From NCBI RefSeq assembly GCF_946151055.1, contig NZ_CAMGYZ010000019.1:17957-81956 (forward strand): a stretch of 64,000 nucleotides of DNA. Reading direction: 5' to 3'. The translations under genes were made by a program, and so were the position numbers. Shown here piece after piece: positions 24,820 to 33,422 of the stretch; within the stretch, counting starts at the first letter, position 1, and each line of letters begins with the position of its first letter. The notes beneath the pieces were generated by a model, which was given only the letters and a program-made list of their open reading frames with translations, was not told the DNA's origin and did not search any database. Source of the DNA: Bacillus sp. Marseille-Q3570. Its GTDB lineage: Bacteria > Bacillota > Bacilli > Bacillales > Fictibacillaceae.

Positions 24820-25596
24820 TCAAGAGATGATCTTTTGATCGTAGCCATACCTAATAAAATCCTTCACATAGATTTCTCTCACTAAATTCTCTGATTCTTG
24901 ATCGTAGAAATTTCTGTAGGGAGGTAATGGTTGAGAAAAAGAGTGTACCGACATTTTCATATCCGCGAAATTGCGATTGTCATTTTCATTCATTTTTTCG
25001 GTGACATGATGGGGTGACTTGATGATGTCGTTTATAGGGGATTGTAGAAGGTTGTAAGATTTTTCGATCTGTCTTATCGATGTGCTGAATTCCTCTAATT
25101 TGATGAATTTTCGTATGAATGATTCTTCACCATCCAAATATTGCTGAACCATATGGCCATTGATTTGGCCCCGTTCAACTCCCATATTCTTAATTCGATA
25201 CAAAAATTGTTTGAACGTTAATCCATTTTCCATACCTGGGGCGATGTCGGTTAGAAGGTCGGGGCTCCTGACTGCATGGAGAAATGAACTGACCGCTCGT
25301 GTATAAGGATTACGGACGAGTTTATACACATCTTTGCTTTCATGTAAAAGGTGCTTTCGAATCTTCAATGTGTGATTCTTTTGTTTTTCAATCACCTTCA
25401 ATCGATAAGCATGAAGGATTTCATTATAATTCTTCGCCTTTTCCAGGTGTCCAATTTGATAGAGATACCACTTCAGGAGTGAAGTACAACCGCATTTCGG
25501 ACTCCAAAAAAATAGGATTGGAAACTCATCGGCAAAAAGCGGGAGGGGTGGTGTGATCAACTTGTTTGCAACAAAGCGTCGATGGGAATCGATCAT
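24820..25596 (-). CDS. Sulfotransferase-family protein
   Basis: A 258-aa protein. ILFFWSPKCGCTSLLKWYLYQ is the PAPS 5'-phosphosulfate loop (K-C-G-C-T-S-L-x-K/R-x-x) of Sulfotransfer_2 proteins, and VYKLVRNPYTRAVSSFLHAV is the 3'-phosphate-binding segment (R-N-P-x-x-R-x-x-S). The acceptor is unknown; cell-surface glycan or exported polymer is the usual case. ATG 25596 is preferred, but GGAGGT stands 12 nt away, so the start is not certain. Part of this gene has a decayed homologue at about 36935-37035. Confidence 0.78.
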   Translation of the reverse strand: MIDSHRRFVANKLITPPLPLFADEFPILFFWSPKCGCTSLLKWYLYQIGHLEKAKNYNEILHAYRLKVIEKQKNHTLKIRKHLLHESKDVYKLVRNPYTRAVSSFLHAVRSPDLLTDIAPGMENGLTFKQFLYRIKNMGVERGQINGHMVQQYLDGEESFIRKFIKLEEFSTSIRQIEKSYNLLQSPINDIIKSPHHVTEKMNENDNRNFADMKMSVHSFSQPLPPYRNFYDQESENLVREIYVKDFIRYGYDQKIIS

Positions 25597-25817
25597 AGCT
25601 ATTTTTCTACCTCCATTAGGATTGTCCAACTACTTGGATTTAACATAATATGTTAAAATTGGAGAATACGTGAATGAAACTGGACTTTAAACCGGATGAT
25701 CGAAAATCATAGGTTTCATCGAATCTTTTTTTATATACACGAGCGGTAATTAGGCTTATAATTTATCTTGAATTAAAGATTTTTTGAATGAAGTATTATG
25801 CTTTGGAGGCATTCCTA

Positions 25818-27095
25818 ATGGACAATTCCCATTTCTTTTATGGCTTACTCATCAACCTCCTTGTCATACTGATCATTATTTTGTTAGTTAATTTTCATAC
25901 ACTATCGAAACAAGGTACTACTAAACTACCGTTCCACCCTTTCCATATTTTCATCACTTGTGCGATTCTCATTTTCTTCAGTCTTACACTATCTATAAAA
26001 CTGGATAATGGATTTGTCTATGATTTACGCTATATTCCATTTTTGTTAGGTGGAGTATACGGAGGGAAAAGGGTGTTGCTCGGGTTAGCTGGCGCGCTGA
26101 TATTGATCCGCTTTCCACTTCTAGGACCTGGGTTCATCGTCACGGTTTTCCTTACGATACTGTCATGTTTCGTCATCCTGTATGTTGCTCCTAAATTATC
26201 ATCTAAACCATGGACGACAAGAGTGTATTGGTTTTCATTTTTTTCGTTTTGTTACTCTATCCTTGCCTTTTTGATACCTTCTTTGTTTTATGGCTTTCAC
26301 GATTTCACTTCGTTTTTCATTTATTCAGGTACGTTGACTGGATCCACCTTCTTTGTTTTTTATTTATACGAAATGATTAGAACAACCTATATCCTTCAAT
26401 TGGAATCAATTAAATATGAAAAAATGCATGTTGTCAGTCAACTTGCTGCGAGCATGAGTCATGAAGTCAGAAATCCATTGACGACTGTAAAAGGATTCTT
26501 GCAGTTGATTCATGAAAGCCCAATGGATACACAAACGAATCAAGATCTTTCAAAGGTCGCTGTTAATGAAATCAATCGGGCTACTGACATCATCAACCAA
26601 TACCTGACTTTCGCTAAACCCCATCCGGAAGTAGAAATGGAATTGGATGTCACTGAAGAGATTACCAGAAGCACGGAGATCGTCATGCCGCTCGCACTCA
26701 ATCACGGTGTCTTGATTGAGGTGGATTTACTGCATAAACACTCGATCACAGGTGAACCGAATAAATTCCAACAAGTATTGATCAACATATTGAAAAATGG
26801 CATCGAAGCGATGGAATCAGGAGGAATATTGACGATCACCAGTTTTGAAGAAGATCAGAACCTTTTCATCGTCATCAAGGATTCTGGAATTGGTATGACA
26901 GAAGAACAGGTAACCCGCTTAGGCGAACCTTATTTCTCCCTGAAAGGTAAGAATGGAACAGGGCTTGGAATGATGACGGTCTTCAAATTGGTACATGTCA
27001 TGAAAGGGACGATAGATGTTTGGAGCAAGTTGAACGAAGGGACAACGATCACATTGTCTTTTCCCATCACAGAACAGTCTAGTATGAAGGTCTAA
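25818..27095 (+). CDS. KinB-like membrane histidine kinase
   Basis: A 425-aa sensor kinase. The N-terminal half (about residues 5-185) holds six or so transmembrane helices of the 5TMR-LYT type, including RYIPFLLGGVYGGKRVLLG. The HisKA box is SMSHEVRNPLTTVKGFLQLI with phospho-acceptor His215; N, G1 and G2 boxes are QVLINILKNGIEAM, DSGIGM and GTGLGMMTVFKLV. Sporulation kinases KinB of Bacillus have this layout and phosphorylate Spo0F. No response regulator is adjacent, as expected for an orphan Spo0F-directed kinase. ATG 25818 follows TTGGAGG. Confidence 0.85.
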   Translation: MDNSHFFYGLLINLLVILIIILLVNFHTLSKQGTTKLPFHPFHIFITCAILIFFSLTLSIKLDNGFVYDLRYIPFLLGGVYGGKRVLLGLAGALILIRFPLLGPGFIVTVFLTILSCFVILYVAPKLSSKPWTTRVYWFSFFSFCYSILAFLIPSLFYGFHDFTSFFIYSGTLTGSTFFVFYLYEMIRTTYILQLESIKYEKMHVVSQLAASMSHEVRNPLTTVKGFLQLIHESPMDTQTNQDLSKVAVNEINRATDIINQYLTFAKPHPEVEMELDVTEEITRSTEIVMPLALNHGVLIEVDLLHKHSITGEPNKFQQVLINILKNGIEAMESGGILTITSFEEDQNLFIVIKDSGIGMTEEQVTRLGEPYFSLKGKNGTGLGMMTVFKLVHVMKGTIDVWSKLNEGTTITLSFPITEQSSMKV

Positions 27096-27157
27096 GTAGA
27101 GTCTACTGTTAAAGGCTTTACAGCAAGATATCATAAATTGAAAGGAGAGGGAATCGA

Positions 27158-27331
27158 CTGATTTGGATTGCATTGAACATACTATTCATTCTATATGTAA
27201 TTTACAGCCTTTCTACCATGAAACAGCAATTAAATATGATGACAAAGCATTTTAATATAACAGATGAAGAGATCAAATTGATCAGCAATGAGGAAATTGA
27301 AAAGGAATTAGATGAAGATTTTAAAAAGTGA
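27158..27331 (+). CDS. Small membrane protein with non-ATG start
   Basis: AAAGGAGAGG (27141-27150) is followed 7 nt later by CTG 27158 and then ATT 27161; no ATG, GTG or TTG is at the right place (TTG 27173 is next). From CTG the product is 57 aa: one transmembrane helix (IWIALNILFILYVIYSL) and a charged tail with TDEEIKLISNEEIEKELDED. It lies between the kinase and the VOC gene. Expression would rely on a rare start codon. Confidence 0.5.
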   Translation: MIWIALNILFILYVIYSLSTMKQQLNMMTKHFNITDEEIKLISNEEIEKELDEDFKK

Positions 27332-27352
27332 AGGTAAATAGAAGGGAGTAGA

Positions 27353-27752
27353 TTGATTGTGGAAAAAGTTATACCATTCTTGATGTTTCAAGAAGGGAAT
27401 GCAGAAGAAGCGATGAATTACTATACATCGCTTATTGAGGATTCAGAAATCACAAGCATTGTTCGATATGGCGCGAATGAAGCCGGCGATGAAGGTACCG
27501 TTATGCAAGCTACGTTTACATTAAAAGGGCGAGAATTCATGTGCATCGACAGTTATGTAAAACATCAATTCTCGTTTACACCTTCATTCTCCACCTATAT
27601 TGTGTGTGATACTGAAGAAGAAATTGACACACTTTATCAGAAACTCCTTGAAGGCGGAGAAGCACTAATGCCTTTAGATGGGATTCAGCAAAAAATTCGG
27701 CTGGGTGAATGATCGCTTCGGTGTTTCCTGGCAATTGAACCTCCTTAAATAA
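27353..27752 (+). pseudogene. PhnB-like VOC protein, frameshifted near the 3' end
   Basis: The first frame reads VEKVIPFLMFQEGNAEEAMN and onward, a 3-dmu-9/PhnB-type VOC protein, and continues to about 27680. It then ends early at 27712, while the +1 frame carries the missing family C-terminus GFSKKFGWVNDRFGVSWQLN and a stop at 27750. A small deletion near GATGGGATTC is the likely cause. Start is TTG 27353 or GTG 27359. It is either a recent pseudogene or a sequence error. Confidence 0.7.
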
Positions 27753-27806
27753 AGGCTTTGTCAATCTTCATCATTGATTTTTAAAAAATTAAAAAAGGAG
27801 TGCATG

Positions 27807-28280
27807 ATGGTGACTCGAATGAACTTGATTTTAAATGTACTGGATACTACGTTTGAAAAGGAAAGTTGGTATGCACCGTTCAAACATGCAATTGAGGGAA
27901 TCACAGCTGAACAAGCGATTTGGAAACCAGCTGGAGAGGCGACAAAATCAATCTGGGAAAACGTCAATCATCTCATGTACTACAAGGAACGTCTCACCGC
28001 AAACCTGGAGGGACGAGAGTGGACACAAAACCTTGATGGTGATGAAACCTTTCATTACACCAAACCAATTGACGATGATCAGGAATGGAACAAAATCGTT
28101 GTACGTACAGAGAGAGCTCATAATAGTTTACGAGAGTCGCTGAGTAAAACTTCGGAAGAAAAGCTTGATCAAGATTCATTTGAGAAAAAGCTGCTGGACA
28201 TTTTTCTCCACGACGCCTATCATACGGGTCAAATTATTCAAATCAGAAAAATGCAAGGATCCTGGCCATCCCATCGTTGA
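27807..28280 (+). CDS. DinB-family protein
   Basis: A 157-aa four-helix bundle of the DinB/DfsB superfamily. WENVNHLMYYKERLTANLEG carries the first metal-ligand His, and LLDIFLHDAYHTGQIIQIRKMQG the H-D-x-Y-H-x-G-Q motif. Members of this kind include bacillithiol- or metal-dependent transferases and stress proteins. AAAGGAG precedes ATG 27804/27807. A second DinB protein is at 63047. Confidence 0.85.
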   Translation: MVTRMNLILNVLDTTFEKESWYAPFKHAIEGITAEQAIWKPAGEATKSIWENVNHLMYYKERLTANLEGREWTQNLDGDETFHYTKPIDDDQEWNKIVVRTERAHNSLRESLSKTSEEKLDQDSFEKKLLDIFLHDAYHTGQIIQIRKMQGSWPSHR

Positions 28281-28360
28281 GTAAAAAGCGTTTATTGAAC
28301 AAAACGAGTTAGCGCCAGATCCGGGTGAACTTCTCTGAACGATATTTAGGAGGGAACAAC

Positions 28361-28732
28361 ATGGAAACTTTTGCAGAATATGTAGCGCAAGTTGATAATC
28401 CGGAACATAGAGACCGAACAGAAGAGGTTCTGGCATGGGTCTCAAAGAAATTCCCGAATTTAAAGCAGGAAATCAAGTGGAATACCCCGATGTTTACGAA
28501 TAACGGCACATTTATCATCGGTATTGACACAGCGAAGCATCATATGAGTTTCGCACCAGAAGAAGTAACCATGACGAACTTTTCTGATGAAATTGCACAA
28601 GCTGGTTACAGCTCTACAAAAGGATTGTTTCGAATTCGGTGGAATCAGCCGGTAAATTACAAATTGCTGGAGAAAATCATTAAATTCAATATTCAAGATA
28701 AAGCAGACAGTCCAACCTTTTGGCGGAAGTGA
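28361..28732 (+). CDS. fra: YdhG/Fra-type DUF1801 protein, frataxin-like iron chaperone
   Basis: A 123-aa protein. [62 protein letters not shown] and [15 protein letters not shown] follow the B. subtilis YdhG (Fra) sequence closely as I recall it. That protein delivers iron for Fe-S cluster and haem synthesis. The TAGGAGGGAACAAC site fixes ATG 28361. It stands between DinB and VOC genes with short gaps, all on the plus strand. Confidence 0.78.
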   Translation: METFAEYVAQVDNPEHRDRTEEVLAWVSKKFPNLKQEIKWNTPMFTNNGTFIIGIDTAKHHMSFAPEEVTMTNFSDEIAQAGYSSTKGLFRIRWNQPVNYKLLEKIIKFNIQDKADSPTFWRK

Positions 28733-28903
28733 CTCGATGCGTGTAAGCAACCACTTTTTTATGAAAGAGATTTTCGCAAATATCAACAAAAAAGATGACA
28801 AAGCTTAAATCAAAGAAGGAGTATATGTCTCTTGTGAGAATATACAAATGATGGATACATACAAGAAAGTTACATCATCGAAGTTAAAATTTAGGAGGAA
28901 ATC

Positions 28904-29299
28904 ATGGGAAGACCAGTTCATTTTGAAATTCATGTTGATGACATGGAACGGGCTAAGAATTTTTATGGAGAAGTTTTTGGATGGAGATTTGAAGATTGGA
29001 GCGAGTTTGCCGGAATGCCCTATTTCGGAGCTGTAACGGGGGATGAAAAAGAGCCTGGAATTAACGGGGCCTTGATGCAGAGGCAAAGTGCGCCTCCAGA
29101 AATGAACCAGGCTATGAATGGCTATACTTGTACAATGGGAGTGGAAGACTACGATTCTATTGAATCGAAAATCATCAATAATGGAGGCAAGGTCGCAATG
29201 CCTAAATATGCTTTGCCTGGAATGGCATGGCAGGGATACTACATGGATACAGAAGGAAATATCTTTGGAATCCATCAACCGGATGAGAACGCGAAATAG
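28904..29299 (+). CDS. VOC-family protein (glyoxalase-like)
   Basis: A 131-aa single-chain protein with two beta-alpha-beta-beta-beta units: PVHFEIHVDDMERAKNFYGEVFGWRFEDW and GYTCTMGVEDYDSIESKIINNGGKV with a closing MDTEGNIFGIHQPD. His/Glu metal ligands typical for the VOC fold are present (HFEIHV, IFGIHQ). Members include glyoxalases, resistance proteins and dioxygenases; the exact role is unknown. TTTAGGAGGAAATC precedes the ATG. A terminator follows. Confidence 0.82.
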   Translation: MGRPVHFEIHVDDMERAKNFYGEVFGWRFEDWSEFAGMPYFGAVTGDEKEPGINGALMQRQSAPPEMNQAMNGYTCTMGVEDYDSIESKIINNGGKVAMPKYALPGMAWQGYYMDTEGNIFGIHQPDENAK

Positions 29300-29310
29300 A
29301 TCGTAACTTT

Positions 29311-29340
29311 AAAAGAACCCTAACTCAAGGGTTCTTTTTT
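29311..29340 (+). terminator. Rho-independent terminator
   Basis: AAAAGAACCCT (29311-29321) pairs with AGGGTTCTTTT (29328-29338). A near-identical hairpin occurs at about 50276-50300. Confidence 0.9.
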
Positions 29341-29353
29341 ACCATTTTGAAGT

Positions 29354-29427
29354 AAATACTTTCTTCAATAATAAGAGCAACTAAAGCTCAGCCTGCGATA
29401 AGGCTTGGCTTTCCAAAGTTTTCTTTA
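29354..29427 (+). repeat. 74-bp dispersed repeat, copy 2
   Basis: Same length and ends as copies at 4213-4286 and 40968-41041; core AGCTCAGCCTGCG...GGCTTGGCTTT. Confidence 0.85.
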
Positions 29428-29437
29428 TGCAATTCTG

Positions 29438-29611
29438 ATGGAGAAACCTTATCATAGTGAACAAGAAGAACTAGTCCCTTTAATGATTGATGCGGTGAAC
29501 CATAGAAGGGTCTTATTGGAATGTTGCCCTTCTTATTTTTCATATCCAAAAATTGATAGAGACCTTCAAAATGAAAAAACGAAATTTGATGTTCTCAAAG
29601 AGGCTTCTTGA
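29438..29611 (+). CDS. Short ORF, possibly a gene remnant
   Basis: An open frame of 57 codons starts 10 bp after the repeat: MEKPYHSEQEELVPLMIDAV, then VNHRRVLLECCPSYFSYPKI and a charged end. There is no ribosome binding site. It may be the 3' remains of a gene cut by insertion of the repeat. No family is recognised. Confidence 0.3.
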   Translation: MEKPYHSEQEELVPLMIDAVNHRRVLLECCPSYFSYPKIDRDLQNEKTKFDVLKEAS

Positions 29612-29638
29612 CACTCTAATAAATTGGAGGGAATCAAA

Positions 29639-30409
29639 ATGAAAGCTCATGATTACATGCTTGAACACATGAACTGGCCAACCATTAAAGAGAAAATAGG
29701 AGCTGGGATGGATACAGTCATCATTTGTACAGCTTCTGTTGAGCAGCATGGTTATCACTTATCTGAACTGACGGATACAGTAATCGGCGAGGCGACTGCA
29801 ATTCTTGTAGCAGAAAAGCTTGGTAACGCACTTGTTGCCCCAGTCATTCGTCCTGGTCTGTCAGAGCACCATATCCCAATGGCGGGAAGCCTGACGCTCC
29901 GTCCAGAAGTTTATCGTGGAATCATAGAGGATTATGTCACAAGCTACAAAAGACACGGGTTTAAAAAGGTTATCATTTTCTCCTCGCATGGAGGAAACTT
30001 TAATGAAAATGAGAAGATCGTCAAGAACCTTCAAGAGATCCATCCAGATATACAATTCAGCAGTGCATTGTCGTTGATGGAATTGATGGAACTAATGACA
30101 CGATTTGAAAAAAAGTTTGGACTAGTTGAAGGAAGCTGCGGACATGGAGGAGCGATGGAAACCTCTGTCATGCTGCATATTGCCCCTGATCAAGTGGATA
30201 TGGAAAAAGCGACACCAGGATATATCGGACCGATGACAGAGGACGTTTTAGATAAGCTGTTTGAAAATGGGATCGTCGGTCTTACGGAAGTGGGTATCTT
30301 AGGTGATCCGAGACAGGCAAAAGCAGAATGGGGAGAATACTTCTTAGAACTTTTATCTGATGAAATCGTAAAGGCAGTACACAAGGATTTTCATAGGGAA
30401 GTTATGTAG
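29639..30409 (+). CDS. Creatininase-family amidohydrolase
   Basis: A 256-aa protein. SVEQHGYHLSELTDTVIGE (E-Q-H-G-x-H-L with following T-D) and FSSHGGNFNEN carry the metal-binding Glu, His and Asp of the creatinine amidohydrolase superfamily, and GSCGHGGAMETSVMLHI is the third conserved block. The family opens cyclic amides such as creatinine or acts in cofactor and siderophore pathways. Substrate unknown. GGAGGGAATCAAA fixes ATG 29639. The GrdB-like selenoprotein candidate follows 176 bp downstream. Confidence 0.82.
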   Translation: MKAHDYMLEHMNWPTIKEKIGAGMDTVIICTASVEQHGYHLSELTDTVIGEATAILVAEKLGNALVAPVIRPGLSEHHIPMAGSLTLRPEVYRGIIEDYVTSYKRHGFKKVIIFSSHGGNFNENEKIVKNLQEIHPDIQFSSALSLMELMELMTRFEKKFGLVEGSCGHGGAMETSVMLHIAPDQVDMEKATPGYIGPMTEDVLDKLFENGIVGLTEVGILGDPRQAKAEWGEYFLELLSDEIVKAVHKDFHREVM

Positions 30410-30533
30410 AGAATGTAAAAAAACAGGAGCAAGATTTAAAATGTTTCGAGTGTGCCAAAAAAGGACCAATTTGGTTTTGGGGAAACTGCGGCAAAACGCT
30501 CTATTTAAATATGAAAATTATTTTGTCACAAAC

Positions 30534-30562
30534 CTCACCCTTATTCCGTCTATAAGGGTGAA
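30534..30562 (+). other. Hairpin upstream of the GrdB-like gene
   Basis: CACCCTTAT (30536-30544) pairs with ATAAGGGTG (30552-30560), 9 bp with a 7-nt loop and no T-tract, 11 nt before the ribosome binding site. Confidence 0.5.
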
Positions 30563-30585
30563 AAGTAAAAAAGGAGGCAGAACGA

Positions 30586-31392
30586 ATGGGTAGAATACAT
30601 TCTTCTTCAAAAGTTGGCCTTGGCAAAAGACTCATATTTAATCTTGCCCAATCGAAATTAATCAATAGACTGGCGGAAAAATATCCGGGCTTTGTAGATC
30701 GGATCAGCGTGAAATTAGGCAGGGAATGGCATGGGGAAATACCCTGGACTCCGCTAAAAAAGCCTATTGAGGAAAGTCGGGTTGCACTTGTCACCTCCGG
30801 GGGGATCATTTTAAAAAGCCAGCCCCCTTTTGATTTGAGTGACACTAAAGGGGATTGCTCCTACCGTGTCATCCCTTCCGAGGCATCCCCCGATGAAACG
30901 GTCATCAGTCATTTATTTTATGATCATAGTGATGTGAAAATGGATTTGGAGGTCATGTTTCCCTTAAACACTCTTCACCGGTTGGAGAAAGAGGGGAAGA
31001 TAGGCAGCGTGGCACCTCGTCATTTCAGTTTTCAGGGAGGGATTCATGATCCGACACCGCTGGTAGAAAAGACTGCGCCTGAAGCAGTGCGAAGTTTGGT
31101 GGAAGATCAGGTTGACCTCGCTATTCTCACCCCTGCCTGAAATCACTGTCACCGGTCCGTGGGACTGGTTGCACGCGAGATGGAAAAGGCAGGTATTTCA
31201 ACGGTAATGGTCACTTTATTACCTGAAACCACAACGGCGTTAGGAGTCCCTAGATCCGTCCATTTTTCACGCAAATTGGGAAATCCAATCGGGCGGCCCA
31301 ACCAGAAGGAGGAGCAATATTCTGCACTTCTGCAGTGTCTGGATGCTTTCAACAAAGCGAAAAAGGGAGAAATGATTACCGGTACGAGTTAA
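30586..31392 (+). CDS. GrdB-like reductase-family protein with probable selenocysteine (in-frame TGA)
   Basis: AAAAAAGGAGGC precedes the ATG. The frame runs 184 codons, meets TGA at 31138-31140, and continues in the same frame to TAA at 31390: 268 residues if TGA is read. PWTPLKKPIEESRVALVTSGGI, the GDCSYRVIP and ISHLFYDHSDVKMD segments and the block around the TGA (LAILTPA-U-NHCHRSVGLVAREMEKAG) match the glycine/sarcosine/betaine reductase selenoprotein B (GrdB/PrdB) superfamily. In that superfamily this position is redox-active Sec or Cys in a U/C-x-x-C motif; here it reads U-N-H-C. A hairpin with SECIS features follows (31147-31173). Function beyond a redox role is unknown. The alternative is a nonsense mutation. 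Confidence 0.75.
31147..31173 (+). promoter_or_regulatory. Candidate bacterial SECIS element
   Basis: ACCGGTCC (31151-31158) pairs with GGACTGGT (31162-31169) with one G-U, closing a GUG loop. After a C/U mismatch the stem extends by UGU/GCA (31147-31149 with 31171-31173). The loop begins 18 nt after the UGA. Bacterial SECIS hairpins lie just after the Sec codon with G-U in a small apical loop, which fits. Confidence 0.65.
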
Positions 31393-31520
31393 AAGCCGTG
31401 TGATCTCCTATTCTTGCAAATCTTACGTAAACAGCTCATTCATGAAGTAAGAGTCTGCGTTCTTAGAATCAATCGTAAGTTTTTTAGTGGAATAATCAAA
31501 CTATGGAATAGTAAATTATT

Positions 31521-31553
31521 GCGTACTCCAATAAAATTGGGTGCGCTTTTCTT
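31521..31553 (+). terminator. Rho-independent terminator
   Basis: CCAAT/ATTGG inner stem, extended to GCG...CGC with one bulged C, followed by TTTTCTT. Confidence 0.6.
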
Positions 31554-31729
31554 AATTAATAGGAAAGATCTTTATTTAAAAAGGTAGAATTGCACGCAAT
31601 TCTTTCCATATTTGCAATTTCAAGTACATCTTGAGCAAAAGTGAGGTCATCTTGTGCAATTTAGTAAAATAGACCCACACCATAACATGAATATCTAATA
31701 AGTACTACAAAAGGCACTCACATATATAG

Positions 31730-31758
31730 TTGACTCAGTCAATTAATAATAGTACACT
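31730..31758 (+). promoter_or_regulatory. Promoter with palindrome over the -35 box
   Basis: TTGACT (31730-31735), 17-bp spacer, TACACT (31753-31758). The palindrome TTGAC-TCA-GTCAA (31730-31742) covers the -35 box and is a candidate site for the MarR-type product encoded downstream. Confidence 0.55.
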
Positions 31759-31798
31759 AAGTTAAAATTGAAATTTCAGAATACTCGGAGGGATCTCG

Positions 31799-32731
31799 AT
31801 GCAATCTACTCAATATGTTGAAAAAATCCGTAAGTTCAATCGATATTATGCTAATGTCCTGGGCAAGATCGATCAGGAAATCTATAATCAACCCTTTCCA
31901 TTGACAGAAGCCAGGGTAATCACTGAAATCAATTACAGAAATGGCTGCACCGCAACTGAAGTAAGAGAGAACCTTGGAATTGACCGAGGTTATATGAGCA
32001 GGATTATCCAACGTTTTGAGGATGATAAGATCATTGAAAAGAAACAATCGACAGTGGATAAGCGACAGTATTCACTTTACCTTACCGAATATGGCAAAAA
32101 AGTTTATGACGAGTTAGTTGATCATGCCAACCGTGGTGTATCGAAAATGATCCAACGTTTGTCAGAAGCGGAATTATCCGAGCTGGTTACATCAATGGAT
32201 ACGATCGAATCGATATACACGGAAAGATCTGCACAACCGGAAGTGGTCATCCGTCCTTTTAAAGCAGGTGATGTTGGGTACGTCGCGTATCTTCATGGCA
32301 GGTTATATGACGAGACCTATAAGTTCGGGAAAATGTTTGAGTACTACGTCATGAAAGGTTTGACAGAATTCATGATCAATACCGATGGAGGAGAGCTATG
32401 GATTGCCGAAGTGAATGGTGAAACGGTCGGTTCAATCGCCATCACGAAGTCCAGCGATACAGTAGCACAGCTAAGATGGTTCGTTTTAGATGAAAATCAT
32501 CAAGGAATGGGCATCGGAAAAAGACTCATGGATACTGCACTCAACTTCTGTAAAGAACAGCTCTATCAGCACGTATTCCTATGGACGGTAAGTACGTTGG
32601 ATGCGGCTCGATACCTTTACCAAAAATATAATTTCAAGCTGACCGAAGAAAAACCGAATGAAGAATGGACGGGGACAAAGTTGATTGAAGAACGATGGGA
32701 TCTGGATCTTACAGATGAACCCACTCAGTAA
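31799..32731 (+). CDS. MarR regulator fused to GNAT acetyltransferase
   Basis: A 310-aa two-domain protein. Residues 1-145 form a MarR winged helix (RKFNRYYANVLGKID, then TATEVRENLGIDRGYMSRIIQRFEDDKII). Residues about 150-305 form a GNAT domain (VVIRPFKAGDVGYVAYLHGRLY, then LRWFVLDENHQGMGIGKRLMDTAL with the Q-x-x-G-x-G acetyl-CoA loop). Such fusions are known in bacteria; the GNAT part may acetylate an amino acid and so modulate the regulator. The gene overlaps azlC by 17 nt, so it probably controls amino-acid export. A paralogue of the MarR part is at 59774. Confidence 0.88.
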   Translation: MQSTQYVEKIRKFNRYYANVLGKIDQEIYNQPFPLTEARVITEINYRNGCTATEVRENLGIDRGYMSRIIQRFEDDKIIEKKQSTVDKRQYSLYLTEYGKKVYDELVDHANRGVSKMIQRLSEAELSELVTSMDTIESIYTERSAQPEVVIRPFKAGDVGYVAYLHGRLYDETYKFGKMFEYYVMKGLTEFMINTDGGELWIAEVNGETVGSIAITKSSDTVAQLRWFVLDENHQGMGIGKRLMDTALNFCKEQLYQHVFLWTVSTLDAARYLYQKYNFKLTEEKPNEEWTGTKLIEERWDLDLTDEPTQ

Positions 32732-33422
32732 ATTGAACCGTAATTGGACACGGGGGATGCTAGATTCCTTGCCAATGGGAATCAGCTTTATCGTATTCGG
32801 AAGTGTTTTCGGAGTGATGGCGATTCAAACAGGTTTGACACCTATTGAAAGTATGTTGATGTCCCTTGTTTCCTTTGCAGGTTCAGCACAATTATCCATC
32901 CTTCCCATGATGGCCGAAAACGCAAGCATATCAGCAATGGTTTTGGCTGCCTTGTTGATCAACGTGCGACATCTCTTATACGGATTGTCGTTATCACCTT
33001 ACTTTACGAAATTTGATTTGAAGTTTACGAATTTCATAGCCTACTTTTTATCTGATGCTCTTTATGCATTATCTTTACAACATTGTAAACGACCACAGCC
33101 GCAAAAAAGCTATCTCACCAGCGCGGGAATCTTTTTGTATTTTTCATGGGGCTTAGGCACATTCATAGGTACGATTACCAGCAGTTTCCTACCTGCGCAA
33201 AAAGACCTGGGGTTGGACTTCAGCATTACCGCAATATTTTTAATCATGGCTTATACGGAAGTCACTTCATTCCTGAAGATCGTGACGTTCCTCATGACTG
33301 GATTGATCATGATCATTCTATCCTCGGTTTTCCCGATGGGCATTCTCTTGCTCATTGCAGGAGTGATTGCTTTTGTCGTTGGTTATGTCTCACCTGATCG
33401 CTTGTTCGAGAGGAGTGGTTGA
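32715..33422 (+). CDS. azlC: AzlC-family branched-chain amino acid exporter, large subunit
   Basis: A 235-aa membrane protein: MGISFIVFGSVFGVMAIQTGLTPIESMLMSLVSFAGSAQL is the AzlC signature (FG-x-x-FG, SFAGSAQ), followed by LLINVRHLLYGLSLSPYF. With AzlD it forms an exporter for branched-chain amino acids or analogues. ATG 32715 lies inside the end of the MarR-GNAT gene, and its 3' end overlaps azlD, so the three genes are one operon. Confidence 0.85.
   Translation: MNPLSKLNRNWTRGMLDSLPMGISFIVFGSVFGVMAIQTGLTPIESMLMSLVSFAGSAQLSILPMMAENASISAMVLAALLINVRHLLYGLSLSPYFTKFDLKFTNFIAYFLSDALYALSLQHCKRPQPQKSYLTSAGIFLYFSWGLGTFIGTITSSFLPAQKDLGLDFSITAIFLIMAYTEVTSFLKIVTFLMTGLIMIILSSVFPMGILLLIAGVIAFVVGYVSPDRLFERSG

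Larger units (their letters stand above)
31393..31798 (+). other. Intergenic region with terminator and MarR promoter
   Basis: Holds a hairpin terminator (31521-31553) and, near the end, the promoter/operator of the MarR-GNAT gene (31730-31758). No other gene is apparent. Confidence 0.6.

Noticed and set aside
31159..31392. Separate 77-aa gene after the TGA in the GrdB-like gene
   Set aside because: GTG 31159 lies inside the SECIS-like loop and has no ribosome binding site; the segment is the C-terminal part of the same family.
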